Below are positions 26,327-35,205 of a stretch of DNA of 64,000 nucleotides, in pieces. The stretch's first letter is position 1. Each line of letters starts with the position of its first letter. Position numbers and translations under genes: made by a program. The DNA is from Erysipelothrix anatis (lineage in GTDB: Bacteria; Bacillota_I; Bacilli_A; Erysipelotrichales; Erysipelotrichaceae), in contig NZ_WTSX01000003.1 of NCBI RefSeq assembly GCF_009828745.1, positions 1 to 64,000 on the forward strand, in the 5' to 3' direction. The notes under the pieces were generated by a model. The model saw only the letters and a program-made list of their open reading frames with translations. It searched no databases and had not been told where the DNA came from.

Positions 26327-26596
26327 CTTATTTTCACAATTTCACTAACATTAGCTATAAATTTAATATTTTCTTCATGTTTATGCATAAAATGAAAGGT
26401 TATATTGTTTAAAGTGAAATCAAGATGAATAAACCTTACCCCTTTTCAGTTATGATACTTTGTATTATATCTTTCGATTTCCTCCATTGCAATCAATTTG
26501 TCTTATTTGGAGTATATTGGAGCGTGAAATTATCTCGCTATTTCGTTAATTTCACTACCTTTTTTCACAAAAATAGTCTTTTCTTTGTGATATGGT

Positions 26597-26602
26597 TATA
26601 AT
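26597..26602 (+). promoter_or_regulatory. -10 box of punA
   Basis: A perfect TATAAT lies 19 bases before the ATG, with the AAGGAG ribosome-binding site directly after the expected start of transcription. No clear -35 box is seen. Confidence 0.5.
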
Positions 26603-26621
26603 AGATAAAAAGGAGACACTT

Positions 26622-27443
26622 ATGTTCTATAATCAAATCAATGAATCTACTGCATTTATTCAACAGATTACTGCGACTAAACCCCGAATTGGAATTATTC
26701 TTGGAAGTGGTTTAGGAAGTCTAGTCGATGAAATGGAAGTTCACCATACCATTTCATACGCTGATATCCCCCATTTCCCACAGTCTCACCTAGTTGGTCA
26801 TGCCGGCAACCTCGTTTTCGGAACCATTGGTTCTCAAGAACTTGTTGTCATGCAAGGACGTTTCCATGCGTATGAAGGTTTCCCAATGAAAGAAGTAACC
26901 TATCCAATTTATGTTATGAAAGCACTTGGAATCGAGAGTCTCATTGTCACCAATGCATGTGGTGGTATTAATCCAACATTTAAGCCTGGTGATTTGATGA
27001 TTATTGATGATTTCATCAATGGTGTATCAACAAACCCTCTCGTCGGCCCCAATGATGATCGTCTGGGACCACGCTTCCCTGACATGTCTGAACCTTACAG
27101 TTCAAAACTCCGTGATCACGCACGTCATACCGCACACGGTCTGAATATAGAGTACAAAGAAGGTATCTACACATTCTTCCAAGGCCCTTACTATGAGACT
27201 CGAGCTGAAATCCGCATGTACGGTAAACTTGGTAGTGATGCAATTGGTATGTCTACCGTTCCTGAGACCATTGTTGCAAACTATCTTGGTTTAGATGTAT
27301 TAGGCATCTCTGTTATTACGAATATGGCCACTGGCCTTCGAACTGGAAAACACTCTCACGATGAGGTTGTTGCCATTGCCAACAAAGCAAGTCTTGATTT
27401 ATGCAAATGGGTCACACAGATGCTTAACACTTGGGACTTTTAA
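26622..27443 (+). CDS. punA: Purine-nucleoside phosphorylase
   Basis: A 273-residue trimeric-type PNP. GIILGSGLGSLVDEM (phosphate loop), VTNACGGINPTFKPGDLMII and the GMSTVPETIVAN segment are characteristic of the family. It splits inosine and guanosine with phosphate to give the base and ribose-1-phosphate. The ATG at 26622 follows AAGGAG; a start ten codons earlier lies on the -10 box and is rejected. It is monocistronic with a strong terminator. Confidence 0.96.
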   Translation: MFYNQINESTAFIQQITATKPRIGIILGSGLGSLVDEMEVHHTISYADIPHFPQSHLVGHAGNLVFGTIGSQELVVMQGRFHAYEGFPMKEVTYPIYVMKALGIESLIVTNACGGINPTFKPGDLMIIDDFINGVSTNPLVGPNDDRLGPRFPDMSEPYSSKLRDHARHTAHGLNIEYKEGIYTFFQGPYYETRAEIRMYGKLGSDAIGMSTVPETIVANYLGLDVLGISVITNMATGLRTGKHSHDEVVAIANKASLDLCKWVTQMLNTWDF

Positions 27444-27455
27444 TTTCATTCACTA

Positions 27456-27489
27456 AAAAGGGCAATACCATCATCGGTATTGCCCTTTT
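27456..27489. terminator. Bidirectional terminator between punA and dps
   Basis: A 14-bp stem AAAAGGGCAATACC / GGTATTGCCCTTTT with a 6-nt loop lies between convergent genes. Confidence 0.9.
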
Positions 27490-27515
27490 ATCACCATTTA
27501 TAATTATTTGTGATC

Positions 27516-27953
27516 TTACTTAATGTAAGATTTCATCATCCACAATGATTTTCCTAAATCTTGGGAAATCGCTGTAAAATGATCTGCAGTCCCTGGATCT
27601 TCATTTTCTTCTGCAAGTTTAATGACACGAAGCGCTTGATTATTTAATGTTTCAAAATCAACAATCAAATGTTTTATTCCTTCAATTGCAGTAATATCAT
27701 GATCTCCAAGTTCTTTGATGCTTGTGCGATCAAGGATTGCTTTATAGCTACCTAGTGGACGTGATCCAATAACAAGTAAACGCTCAGCTACAGTATCAAT
27801 TCTTTCTTCTGCTTCATCATAGAATTCGTCCATTTGTTTATGCATTGGGAAAAATCCTTCACCAACCATAAACCAGTGGATATTGTGAATCTTCATGCCG
27901 ACCACAATTTGGTCTGCCAAAAATGTGCTAACTGCTTCATATAAATTATTCAT
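27516..27953 (-). CDS. dps: Dps-family ferritin-like protein
   Basis: A 145-residue four-helix protein. The Dps ferroxidase residues are visible: H in IHWFMVG, and H, D and E in MHKQMDEFYDEAEERIDT. Such proteins form dodecamers that oxidise and store iron with hydrogen peroxide and may shield DNA. The window also encodes a pyruvate oxidase, a peroxide producer, so a protective role is likely. The basic N-terminal tail used for DNA binding in some Dps proteins is absent. AGGAGG precedes the ATG. Confidence 0.93.
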   Translation of the reverse strand: MNNLYEAVSTFLADQIVVGMKIHNIHWFMVGEGFFPMHKQMDEFYDEAEERIDTVAERLLVIGSRPLGSYKAILDRTSIKELGDHDITAIEGIKHLIVDFETLNNQALRVIKLAEENEDPGTADHFTAISQDLGKSLWMMKSYIK

Positions 27954-28037
27954 ATCAAATCCTCCTATACCTAAAGTATACGCCTTTCTTTGTGATAAGA
28001 AAATGAAAGTAACTTTAAACGTTTCAGTTTCGACTTA

Positions 28038-28046
28038 TGCTATAAT
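28038..28046 (+). promoter_or_regulatory. Extended -10 promoter of ogt-msrB
   Basis: TGCTATAAT is an extended -10 element, 19 bases before the ogt ATG. Confidence 0.6.
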
Positions 28047-28064
28047 TTCTTTAGAGGTGAGACC

Positions 28065-28556
28065 ATGAAATATACATCATTTGAATGTCTAGGTACTACA
28101 TTTTATATTGTTAAAGATGATCTAGGTGTGCGCTATTTCGGAAATAGTTATGCAGATTTCCAAAAATATGCACCAACAGCTGTCGAGGACTCTCAAGCAT
28201 TCGAACTTGAAGTGGATGAATTATCCCGTTATCAAGCAGGTACTTTAGATACTTTCTCGTGGAAACTTGCGCCACAAGGTACGGATTTTCAAAAATCGGT
28301 GTGGCAGGTTTTAAATACCATCCCCTATGGCGTGACATGGTCCTATTCCGATGTTGCCATTGCATTGGGGGATGTTAAAAAAGTTCGTGCTGTCGGAAGT
28401 GCTATTGGTAAGAACCCAATCATGATTGTTACCCCATGCCATCGCGTCATTGGAAAAGATGGAGGATTACATGGATTTACAGGAGGGCTCGATCTAAAAG
28501 TCAAATTATTGGATATTGAATCCAAGGAGGAACATGACTATGGATCTCAAAGATAA
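28065..28556 (+). CDS. ogt: Methylated-DNA-protein-cysteine methyltransferase
   Basis: A 163-residue enzyme. The active-site motif PCHRV contains the acceptor cysteine C125, and [18 protein letters not shown] is the DNA-binding helix-turn-helix region. It removes methyl groups from O6-alkylguanine by irreversible self-alkylation. It overlaps msrB by 17 bases, forming a two-gene repair unit for DNA and protein damage. Confidence 0.95.
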   Translation: MKYTSFECLGTTFYIVKDDLGVRYFGNSYADFQKYAPTAVEDSQAFELEVDELSRYQAGTLDTFSWKLAPQGTDFQKSVWQVLNTIPYGVTWSYSDVAIALGDVKKVRAVGSAIGKNPIMIVTPCHRVIGKDGGLHGFTGGLDLKVKLLDIESKEEHDYGSQR

Positions 28557-28950
28557 ACTAACTCCCATTCAGTTTGAAGTAACACAAAACAGCGCTACAG
28601 AACGTCCATTTACTGGAGAGTACGATGATTTTTATGAACGTGGAATTTACGTTGATATCGTGAGTGGTGAAGCACTCTTTTCATCAAAAGATAAATACGA
28701 TGCTGGATGTGGATGGCCATCATTCACAAAACCAATTGAGAAGGTTCATGAAATAGAGGACTTTACGCACAACATGCATCGTATTGAAGTGCGTTCTCTC
28801 AATGCTGATTCGCATTTAGGTCACGTTTTCAACGATGGACCACGTGAACAGGGTGGTTTGCGATATTGTATTAACTCTGCAGCATTACGATTCATCCCTA
28901 AAGATGATATGGAAGCCGAAGGATATGGCGACTACTTAAAATTTATTTAG
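28540..28950 (+). CDS. msrB: Peptide methionine (R)-S-oxide reductase
   Basis: A 136-residue Msr[12 protein letters not shown] and the catalytic [13 protein letters not shown] (resolving thiol chemistry at this Cys) are intact. The Cys-x-x-Cys pairs of zinc-binding MsrB are not evident. It reduces the R form of oxidised methionine in proteins. AAGGAGG precedes two close ATGs (28534, 28540). The second is chosen for spacing and because [16 protein letters not shown] fits the family start. It overlaps ogt. Confidence 0.95.
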   Translation: MDLKDKLTPIQFEVTQNSATERPFTGEYDDFYERGIYVDIVSGEALFSSKDKYDAGCGWPSFTKPIEKVHEIEDFTHNMHRIEVRSLNADSHLGHVFNDGPREQGGLRYCINSAALRFIPKDDMEAEGYGDYLKFI

Positions 28951-29025
28951 GAGGGAAACCTCCTTTTTTTGTGGCTTGCTACTGCATCAATTCAAGCCTA
29001 TAATAAGTTGTAAAGGAGATTATAT

Positions 29026-30048
29026 ATGAACACAATTATCGAAGATTTAGTAACTTTATTAAACATTAAAAGTCCTACTGGGCATACAGAAGCTGCAATT
29101 CAATTTGTTGCATCAAAATTTGAATCAATGGGTTTAAAAACACGACGCACAAATAAAGGCGCTTTAATCGCTACATTACCTGGAATAGATGATAATGCGC
29201 ATATCACGCTATCCGCTCACGTTGACACGTTGGGTGCTCAAGTAAAAGAAATTACTGCGGATGGAAGTCTAAAATTAACACAAATTGGTGGTTATGCCTG
29301 GACGACAATTGAAGGAGAACATGTTACAGTTGAGACTTTAGATGCAGCTTTTTATACCGGTAGTATTATCACAACTGTTGCTTCATCACATGTTCATGGT
29401 GCCAAAACAAATGCAACAGAACGAAACGAAAATACACTTATCGTACGCGTTGACGAAAAAGTCTTTAACAAACAAGATGTCTTAGATTTAGGTATTCGTG
29501 TCGGTGATTTTGTTCACCTTGACCCACGAACAGTCGTAAGCCCTTCAGGGTTTATTAAATCACGTCACTTGGATGACAAGGCATGTGTCGTTTCCCTATT
29601 TGGAATGGCTGCTTATTTCGTTGAAAATAATATCAAACCTGCTCACACAACCCATTTCTTTATCTCGAACTATGAGGAAGTCGGCCATGGTGCATCTGCA
29701 GCAATTCCTGAAAAAACTGTAGAGTTTATAGCTGTTGATATGGCAGCTCCTGGCTCTGGACAAACATCTGATGAGTATTCAGTCACCATTTGCGCCAAAG
29801 ATAGCTCTGGCCCATACGATTACGAATTGAAGAAACGTCTTGTTACGTTAGCTCAAGAAAATAAAATTCCGTTCAATATTGATATTTATCCATTTTACGG
29901 GTCGGACGGTTCAGCAGCATTACGGGCTGGTCATGATATCCGCGTTGGGTTAATTGGTCCTGGCGTCGATGCTTCGCATAGCTTTGAACGCACCCATGAA
30001 GATGCAATTCAAGCAACTATTGATTTAGGAATTGCCTACCTAAAATAA
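29026..30048 (+). CDS. M42-family metallo-aminopeptidase
   Basis: A 340-residue M42 (glutamyl aminopeptidase/endoglucanase-annotated) enzyme. Metal ligands and catalytic residues are visible: H in SAHVDTLG, D in HLDDKAC, EE in SNYEEVGHG, D in VDMAAP and H in DASHSFERTHE. It forms large tetrahedral peptidase complexes in the cytoplasm that trim peptides. AAGGAG precedes the ATG. It is monocistronic with a terminator. Confidence 0.93.
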   Translation: MNTIIEDLVTLLNIKSPTGHTEAAIQFVASKFESMGLKTRRTNKGALIATLPGIDDNAHITLSAHVDTLGAQVKEITADGSLKLTQIGGYAWTTIEGEHVTVETLDAAFYTGSIITTVASSHVHGAKTNATERNENTLIVRVDEKVFNKQDVLDLGIRVGDFVHLDPRTVVSPSGFIKSRHLDDKACVVSLFGMAAYFVENNIKPAHTTHFFISNYEEVGHGASAAIPEKTVEFIAVDMAAPGSGQTSDEYSVTICAKDSSGPYDYELKKRLVTLAQENKIPFNIDIYPFYGSDGSAALRAGHDIRVGLIGPGVDASHSFERTHEDAIQATIDLGIAYLK

Positions 30049-30052
30049 TAAA

Positions 30053-30093
30053 AAAAAACCACATTTCGCGTCATTGCTGCGATGTGGTTTTTT
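30053..30093. terminator. Bidirectional terminator
   Basis: A 12-bp stem AAAAAACCACAT / ATGTGGTTTTTT with a 17-nt loop lies between the M42 peptidase gene and the convergent small membrane-protein genes. Confidence 0.85.
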
Positions 30094-30322
30094 TCTGTTC
30101 ATGCACAACCATTGCAAGGATTGCTAGACCCTCGACGACCAATATTATGCCGATATGTTGTACATTCCATACTTTATAGGTATTTCCATCCCGTACAACA
30201 CCAAGGGGTGGTGTCGCACCAGCCGCAACATCTGTTGGACTTTGAGTCGTAACATAAGGTGGAAAATAGGTGATTAACCCCACAAGTAATGCCACAGCAA
30301 TTACTGGGTAAATTTTTTTCAT
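30071..30322 (-). CDS. Small two-helix membrane protein
   Basis: An 83-residue protein with hydrophobic segments at about residues 4-22 and 55-72, linked by a polar loop that should lie outside the cell. The start at 30322 follows GGAGG by four bases. No family was recognised. It is the third of three small membrane-protein genes reading in the same direction. Confidence 0.65.
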   Translation of the reverse strand: MKKIYPVIAVALLVGLITYFPPYVTTQSPTDVAAGATPPLGVVRDGNTYKVWNVQHIGIILVVEGLAILAMVVHEQKKTTSQQ

Positions 30323-30374
30323 AGGACCTCCGGACGTAACTAGAACACAAAAGGAGCTTGTATACACATGCTCC

Positions 30375-30728
30375 TTAAGGTATGACAAATAATGTTAGTC
30401 GTATGAGATAGATGATCAAAAAGGCTGAGACACCTACCACACTTAAAAATAGATACCGTTCTTTATGTGTCGACATGTATAGAATGATGACCAGCAACAG
30501 TAATGGTGCCCAAAGAAAGAGCGGATGATACCAAAATGCATCACCAAAATTTCCTTGAAGTGCGGCTAACCATGCCCGTGTCGTCCCACAAAAGGGATCA
30601 GGGACACCCGTTATCGCACGGATTGGACAGGTAAAGGGCGTTAGCATAAAGAATAAAGCATACGCAATCGCCGTTACCCCTAAACCTACATATAATCGTT
30701 GCGGAATTTTTTTTAAATCGTTAAACAT
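30375..30728 (-). CDS. DUF2752-family membrane protein
   Basis: A 117-residue protein with three membrane segments. It carries the DUF2752 pattern CPIRAITGVPDPFCGTTRAW, then GNFGDAFWYHPLF; the usual CxGC-type cysteines are kept as one Cys in CP and one in FCG. The function of this family is unknown. It starts right after the TM2-domain gene stop (1 base between), so the two are co-translated. Confidence 0.88.
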   Translation of the reverse strand: MFNDLKKIPQRLYVGLGVTAIAYALFFMLTPFTCPIRAITGVPDPFCGTTRAWLAALQGNFGDAFWYHPLFLWAPLLLLVIILYMSTHKERYLFLSVVGVSAFLIIYLIRLTLFVIP

Positions 30729-30729
30729 G

Positions 30730-31086
30730 CTAGTAACGAAGGAATTCGTTCATTTTTTGATAGTTGATTTCACGTGTACGTTCTTGTATCAAGAATAGAT
30801 CAATCAACCATAACACGCCACAGCCACCTGCAGTGAATAGTTTTAATAACCCCATGCCAATATCACCAATAAAGAATCGGTCGATACCAAGAGTTCCCCC
30901 AACTGCTGAAATAATTAAGGATACAGTTGGATCCTTAAAATCTAGTGTACTGACGTAACGCACGCGATCTTCTGGCATGAGTCGTAGTCGTTGTGCAATC
31001 TCATGACGTTGTGAACTAGGAAAGTATTTTCCATTGTTCAACATAAAGATGTCAATATATTCATTTGTTTGTGTATGTGTTTCCAT
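30730..31086 (-). CDS. TM2-domain membrane protein
   Basis: A 118-residue protein. A cytoplasmic N-terminal region of about 50 residues precedes a TM2 domain: GGTLGIDRFFIGDIGMGLLKLFTAGG...LWLIDLF, two helices joined by the conserved DRF and G.D turn. TM2 proteins are widespread and mostly uncharacterised. It leads a three-gene set of small membrane proteins behind a good promoter with repeated operator-like motifs. Confidence 0.88.
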   Translation of the reverse strand: METHTQTNEYIDIFMLNNGKYFPSSQRHEIAQRLRLMPEDRVRYVSTLDFKDPTVSLIISAVGGTLGIDRFFIGDIGMGLLKLFTAGGCGVLWLIDLFLIQERTREINYQKMNEFLRY

Positions 31087-31102
31087 AGTTTACACCTCGT
31101 TT

Positions 31103-31139
31103 CTAATACCATTATATCTGTATTAGTCGATTAATACAA
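31103..31139 (-). promoter_or_regulatory. Promoter with operator-like repeats for the TM2-DUF2752 operon
   Basis: The minus strand reads TTGTAT, a 17-base spacer, then TATAAT (31111-31139). Three copies of a CTAATAC/TTAATAC element lie within and beside it (31103-31109, 31120-31126 on the other strand, 31132-31138). The second and third form an inverted repeat between the -35 and -10 boxes, as expected for a repressor site. Confidence 0.6.
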
Positions 31140-31159
31140 CGTACATTTTTGTAAGTTAG

Positions 31160-32521
31160 TTAGATTACTTTTGTTGGATTCAGTCTGTTCTCTGGGTCAA
31201 ATGCTGTTTTAATTTTTCGCATCATATCCAAATACAGCGGTTGCGTCATCTTATGGAAATAAGGTTTCTTAATTAATCCAATGCCATGTTCTGCTGAAGG
31301 AAGTCCACCTAATTCCGCAATTCGATCATAAAGCTTTTCAAGTACGATAGCTTTCTTTTCTTCCCACGCTGCTTGATCTAAATCACCTCGCATTACACAG
31401 GTATGAAGGTTTCCATCCCCTGCATGGCCAAAACTCATGAGTTGAACTCCGTATTCAGCTTCTAAATCTTTCGTATATTCATATAATGTTGCGACATGGT
31501 TAATAGGAACTGTTTCATCCATCGTCACTTGCTCGGTATAGTTTACGACTGCTGCGAGTAAATTGTCACGGAGTTTCCAGACATTGTGCTCAAGTTCATC
31601 AGAATTGAGGGGCAAAAAGGCCATTGCTTGATGTTCAGTTACGACGCGTTGCAATTCAGTTTCGCGGCTCGCAATCGATGTCTCGGTATCACCATCAAGT
31701 GTTAAAAGTAAGTAAGATTTCCCAACTGCGACAGGGAATGTGATGCCTGTTTGCGCAACACTTAAATCCATCATATCGCGTTCAAAAAATTCTAATGCTG
31801 TTGGGTCAATACCTTCTTGAAGAATTGCAGCAACTGCACGTGTCGCCAACGTCAAATCTTCAAAGGCAACGACATATGATTTCTTATATTTTGGTAATGG
31901 AATTACTTTTAAATCAATGCGTGTAGTAATTCCCAATGTTCCTTCGGAACCGATGAATAAATCTTTTAAATCATATCCCGAACTGGATTTTACATTGATA
32001 CTTCCAAGTTCAAGTGTCTCACCAGTTGCTAGAACGGTCCGTAGTGCTTTAACGTAATCACGTGTGACGCCATATTTAACTGCACGCATCCCACCAGCGT
32101 TGGTTGCGACATTCCCTCCAATTGATGAGTTCTTTGATCCTGGATCGGGGGGATAAAAGTATCCTTTGGATTCTACATATTCTTGGATTTCATGAAGCTG
32201 AACACCCGGTTCGACTGTGAGTGTCATGGTGCTTTCATCTAAGCCATGAATGCGATTCATGCGCGATAAATCAAGGACAAGTTCCTGAGCTACAGGAGCG
32301 GTTGCACCTGAAAGTCCGGTTCCAGAACCGCGGGCAATTATTTTTAAATCATGGTGAATTGCATACTTTACTGCGGCGACTACTTCCTCATGGGTAATCG
32401 GATAAAGTACTGCGTGAACACCGTCACTTTTGCCAACGTAATCATCATTAAGGATTTCAAATGGAACTGCTTCATTTACCTTAATGCGTGATGGGTCGTT
32501 GATGATTGTTTCTAATTTCAT
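31160..32521 (-). CDS. FAD-linked oxidase (GlcD/D-lactate dehydrogenase-like)
   Basis: A 453-residue FAD_binding_4 flavoenzyme. The FAD-binding part shows GSGTGLSGATAPV, SSIGGNVATNAGGMRAVKYGVTRDYV and GSEGTLGI. The C-terminal half has the FAD-oxidase C domain with MSFGHAGDGNLHTCVMRGD and SAEHGIGL. The family oxidises 2-hydroxyacids such as glycolate or D-lactate. D-lactate is plausible, because a D-2-hydroxyacid dehydrogenase is encoded elsewhere in the window. No electron-transfer partner lies next to it. Confidence 0.88.
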   Translation of the reverse strand: MKLETIINDPSRIKVNEAVPFEILNDDYVGKSDGVHAVLYPITHEEVVAAVKYAIHHDLKIIARGSGTGLSGATAPVAQELVLDLSRMNRIHGLDESTMTLTVEPGVQLHEIQEYVESKGYFYPPDPGSKNSSIGGNVATNAGGMRAVKYGVTRDYVKALRTVLATGETLELGSINVKSSSGYDLKDLFIGSEGTLGITTRIDLKVIPLPKYKKSYVVAFEDLTLATRAVAAILQEGIDPTALEFFERDMMDLSVAQTGITFPVAVGKSYLLLTLDGDTETSIASRETELQRVVTEHQAMAFLPLNSDELEHNVWKLRDNLLAAVVNYTEQVTMDETVPINHVATLYEYTKDLEAEYGVQLMSFGHAGDGNLHTCVMRGDLDQAAWEEKKAIVLEKLYDRIAELGGLPSAEHGIGLIKKPYFHKMTQPLYLDMMRKIKTAFDPENRLNPTKVI

Positions 32522-32691
32522 AGTTTACCTCCACTATACCCTTATTGTACTGATAATTTCTTTGCATTCCCACGGTTTTGACTGAAAATTTTAACATTCG
32601 TCGTGCAATAATGAAATTTGATTTCAAATGGTTTTTCACAAATTTGTAGATTGCCAAGGAAGCCCCTATAATTAATGAAAAGGAGGCTCTT

Positions 32692-32934
32692 ATGATGACA
32701 GAAAAAGAATTGATTGATCAGGGATATCGCAAATATTCCGGTGAGGCTATTGATATTTTCTTTAACGGCAGTGTTTGTATTCATTCTGGAGTCTGTGTTC
32801 GCGGATTACATGACGTTTTCGACACCAACCGTCGACCATGGATTCTTGCAGATAATGCGCCAGCCGATGAGGTTGCTGCACTTATTGATTCATGCCCAAG
32901 TGGTGCCTTAAAATACATTAGAAAGGATAAATAA
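32692..32934 (+). CDS. yjdI: YjdI-type (4Fe-4S) mono-cluster protein
   Basis: An 80-residue protein of the divergent 4Fe-4S mono-cluster family: CIHSGVC, then RPWI, then SCPSGALKY provide the cysteines. In enterobacteria it is always beside yjdJ, and the same pair is present here. The biochemical role is unknown. AAGGAGG five bases upstream supports the start. The next gene begins one base after its stop. Confidence 0.9.
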   Translation: MMTEKELIDQGYRKYSGEAIDIFFNGSVCIHSGVCVRGLHDVFDTNRRPWILADNAPADEVAALIDSCPSGALKYIRKDK

Positions 32935-32935
32935 G

Positions 32936-33211
32936 ATGGAAATTATAAAAGGAAACGATCGATTTTACATTATGGATCAAGAGCACGAAGTTGGTGCTGT
33001 AGAATTGTCCAGTGCTGGTGATTCACTCATCATCATTGCTTCAACCCACGTTGATGACGCATATAAAGGACAAGGTCTTGCTACCCAACTTATTGAACGT
33101 GTTGTTGAAGAAGCCCGTGCTACTGGCAAAAAAATTATTCCCCTTTGCTCGTTCGCTGTCAGTGAGTTTGAACGGAAACCCGATTACCGTGACACATTAA
33201 ATAATGCTTAA
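32936..33211 (+). CDS. yjdJ: YjdJ-type GCN5-related acetyltransferase
   Basis: A 91-residue short GNAT (yjdJ type). The acetyl-CoA loop YKGQGLATQLIERVVEEARATG is complete, and LCSFAVSEFERKPDY is the family's C-terminal signature. It probably acetylates a small molecule or protein; the substrate is unknown. It is co-translated with the iron-sulfur protein YjdI. Confidence 0.92.
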   Translation: MEIIKGNDRFYIMDQEHEVGAVELSSAGDSLIIIASTHVDDAYKGQGLATQLIERVVEEARATGKKIIPLCSFAVSEFERKPDYRDTLNNA

Positions 33212-33290
33212 CATTCTCAATGAGAATGTTTTTTTGATTCACCGCGTTATCATGACACTTATGCTATAATTTTATAAAGGACGGTGTCTT

Positions 33291-35180
33291 ATGGAAACAT
33301 TCACAATGCAATCAACAATCCACGATATTTTAGACCATCCAATTGGAAAAGATATTGTATACAAGGTCTTACTCCAATTGGGTATTTCTCGTAAACTCAT
33401 TGAAAATCCAGTGATTGGTAAACTCACACTCGGATCTATCCAACGCTTAGCGAAAGACCGCTTGGATCAAGCATTTTTTGACAACGCACTGCAGCTCTTG
33501 AACACTGAGACAGAATTGCCACGTAATGATGCCGTGGATGCTGAAGCGAAATGGTGGAAAGAGGCCGTTTTCTACCAAATTTACCCGCGCTCGTTTAAAG
33601 ATAGTAATGGTGATGGCATCGGTGACTTACAGGGAATTATTGAAAAACTGGATTATCTAAAAGCACTTGGTGTTGATGCCCTTTGGCTCTCACCAATTTA
33701 TGATTCGCCAAATGATGATAATGGCTATGATATTCGCGATTATCATAAAATCATGCAAGATTTTGGTACAATGGCAGACTTCGATGCCTTGTTAGAGGGG
33801 GTTCATGAACGTGGTATGCGTATCATTATGGATCTGGTTGTGAATCATACATCGGACGAACATGCTTGGTTCCAAGAAGCACTTCGTGATCCCAACTCCC
33901 CAAAACGTGATTATTATTTTATCAGACCAAATCGTGATGGCACCCCACCGAATAATTGGACTTCCTTCTTTAGTGGACCTGCGTGGAATTACTATCCCGA
34001 ACAGGATGTCTGGGCGCTCCACCTTTTTTCTAAGAAGCAAATGGATTTGAATTGGACTAATGGCGCAATGCGTCAAGAAATCACCGAAATGGTCAAATGG
34101 TGGTTGGATAAAGGTATCGATGGCTTCCGCTTGGACGTAATAAATTATATTTCTAAACGAGACGGCCTCCCAGACGGAAGTGAAATTATTGGTGACATGA
34201 TGGGCTTCACTGGCATTGAGCACTATTTCTTTGGTCCCGATCTTTATCGCTACTTGAACCAACTCAACCGAGATGCCTTCGCACCTTATCAATCATTTTC
34301 GGTTGGAGAAACGCCTGGTATTGGAATGGAAATGGCTAAGCTTTTGAGCGGCGACTACCGCCAAGCATTGGATATGGTATTCAACTTTGACCATCTCGAA
34401 ACACCGGGACATGTTCGTTTTGATAAATATAAGTACGACCTCAATTACTACAAAGCCTACATTATGGACTATATGAAACACTATGGAAATCATTACTGGA
34501 TGGCACTCTTCTTCGAAAACCATGATAATCCGCGGATGATTTCTAAGGTGAATAAAAACCCTATTTTCCGCGAAGCTTTAGGAAAATTGATTGCGACTTT
34601 ATTGTTAACTCTTAAAGGTACTCCGTTCATCTTCCAAGGGCAAGAAATCGGAATGGTTAACCAACAATTCCGCTCTCTTGAAGATTTCAGAGACGTGGAG
34701 TCGATTCAGAAATACCATGAACTCGTTCAAGAGGGCATGGCGACCTATGAGGCTTTCAGTCATATCGTTGCAGGTTCACGAGATCACGCGCGAGTTCCTG
34801 TAGCGTGGACCATAGATGGTAGCTTCAGTACGGGTGAGCCGTGGATTCATAATGACAATCGCAATGCTCACATCAACGTTGATGATGCGATGCGTGACCC
34901 GCATTCGATTTATCATTTCTACAAAACTTTAATTGCGTTACGAAAAAACCACCCAGCATTTATTTATGGTGATGTTGAATTTGTGTACGAAGCAACAAAA
35001 AATTATTTCGCATATTTCAGAGTCTACGAAGGACGTCGATATTTTGTTCAAATGAATTTATCGGAAACTACGATTCCACGACATCAAAGAACCGGAAACT
35101 ACAGTCCGCTTCTATCAAATTATGTTCATCACCTCGATGTAATGCAACCTTATGAAATCAACATATTTCAAGTAAAATAA
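33291..35180 (+). CDS. GH13 alpha-glucosidase with an N-terminal helical extension
   Basis: A 629-residue enzyme. Residues about 88-629 form an oligo-1,6-glucosidase/alpha-glucosidase of the GH13_31 type. WWKEAVFYQIYPRSFKDSN starts the barrel, DLVVNHTS is region I, GFRLDVINYIS carries the nucleophile Asp, and FFENHDNPR is region IV. Residues 1-85 are an extra helical domain (IHDILDHPIGKDIVYKVLL and more) that ordinary enzymes of this group lack. No signal peptide is present, so it acts on imported oligosaccharides. It is monocistronic with a terminator. Confidence 0.93.
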   Translation: METFTMQSTIHDILDHPIGKDIVYKVLLQLGISRKLIENPVIGKLTLGSIQRLAKDRLDQAFFDNALQLLNTETELPRNDAVDAEAKWWKEAVFYQIYPRSFKDSNGDGIGDLQGIIEKLDYLKALGVDALWLSPIYDSPNDDNGYDIRDYHKIMQDFGTMADFDALLEGVHERGMRIIMDLVVNHTSDEHAWFQEALRDPNSPKRDYYFIRPNRDGTPPNNWTSFFSGPAWNYYPEQDVWALHLFSKKQMDLNWTNGAMRQEITEMVKWWLDKGIDGFRLDVINYISKRDGLPDGSEIIGDMMGFTGIEHYFFGPDLYRYLNQLNRDAFAPYQSFSVGETPGIGMEMAKLLSGDYRQALDMVFNFDHLETPGHVRFDKYKYDLNYYKAYIMDYMKHYGNHYWMALFFENHDNPRMISKVNKNPIFREALGKLIATLLLTLKGTPFIFQGQEIGMVNQQFRSLEDFRDVESIQKYHELVQEGMATYEAFSHIVAGSRDHARVPVAWTIDGSFSTGEPWIHNDNRNAHINVDDAMRDPHSIYHFYKTLIALRKNHPAFIYGDVEFVYEATKNYFAYFRVYEGRRYFVQMNLSETTIPRHQRTGNYSPLLSNYVHHLDVMQPYEINIFQVK

Positions 35181-35205
35181 AAATTGAGCTTAGCGCTCAA
35201 TTTTT
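35179..35205. terminator. Bidirectional terminator
   Basis: An 11-bp stem AAAAATTGAGC / GCTCAATTTTT with a 5-nt loop overlaps the stop codon of the convergent GNAT gene. Confidence 0.9.

Larger units (their letters stand above)
26265..26621. promoter_or_regulatory. Divergent control region between the SipW locus and punA, with GTGAAA repeats
   Basis: This 357-base gap contains several copies of GTGAAATTA-like sequence on both strands. Two tandem copies lie at 26331-26349, next to the SipW-locus -35 box. One lies near 26413, and a perfect inverted pair GTGAAATTA / TAATTTCAC lies at 26524-26532 and 26547-26555. No gene is visible. The spacing suggests operator sites for an unknown regulator. 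Confidence 0.5.

Noticed and set aside
32542-32784. 80-codon minus-strand frame overlapping yjdI
   Set aside because: It is antisense to a clearly conserved gene and has no ribosome-binding site.
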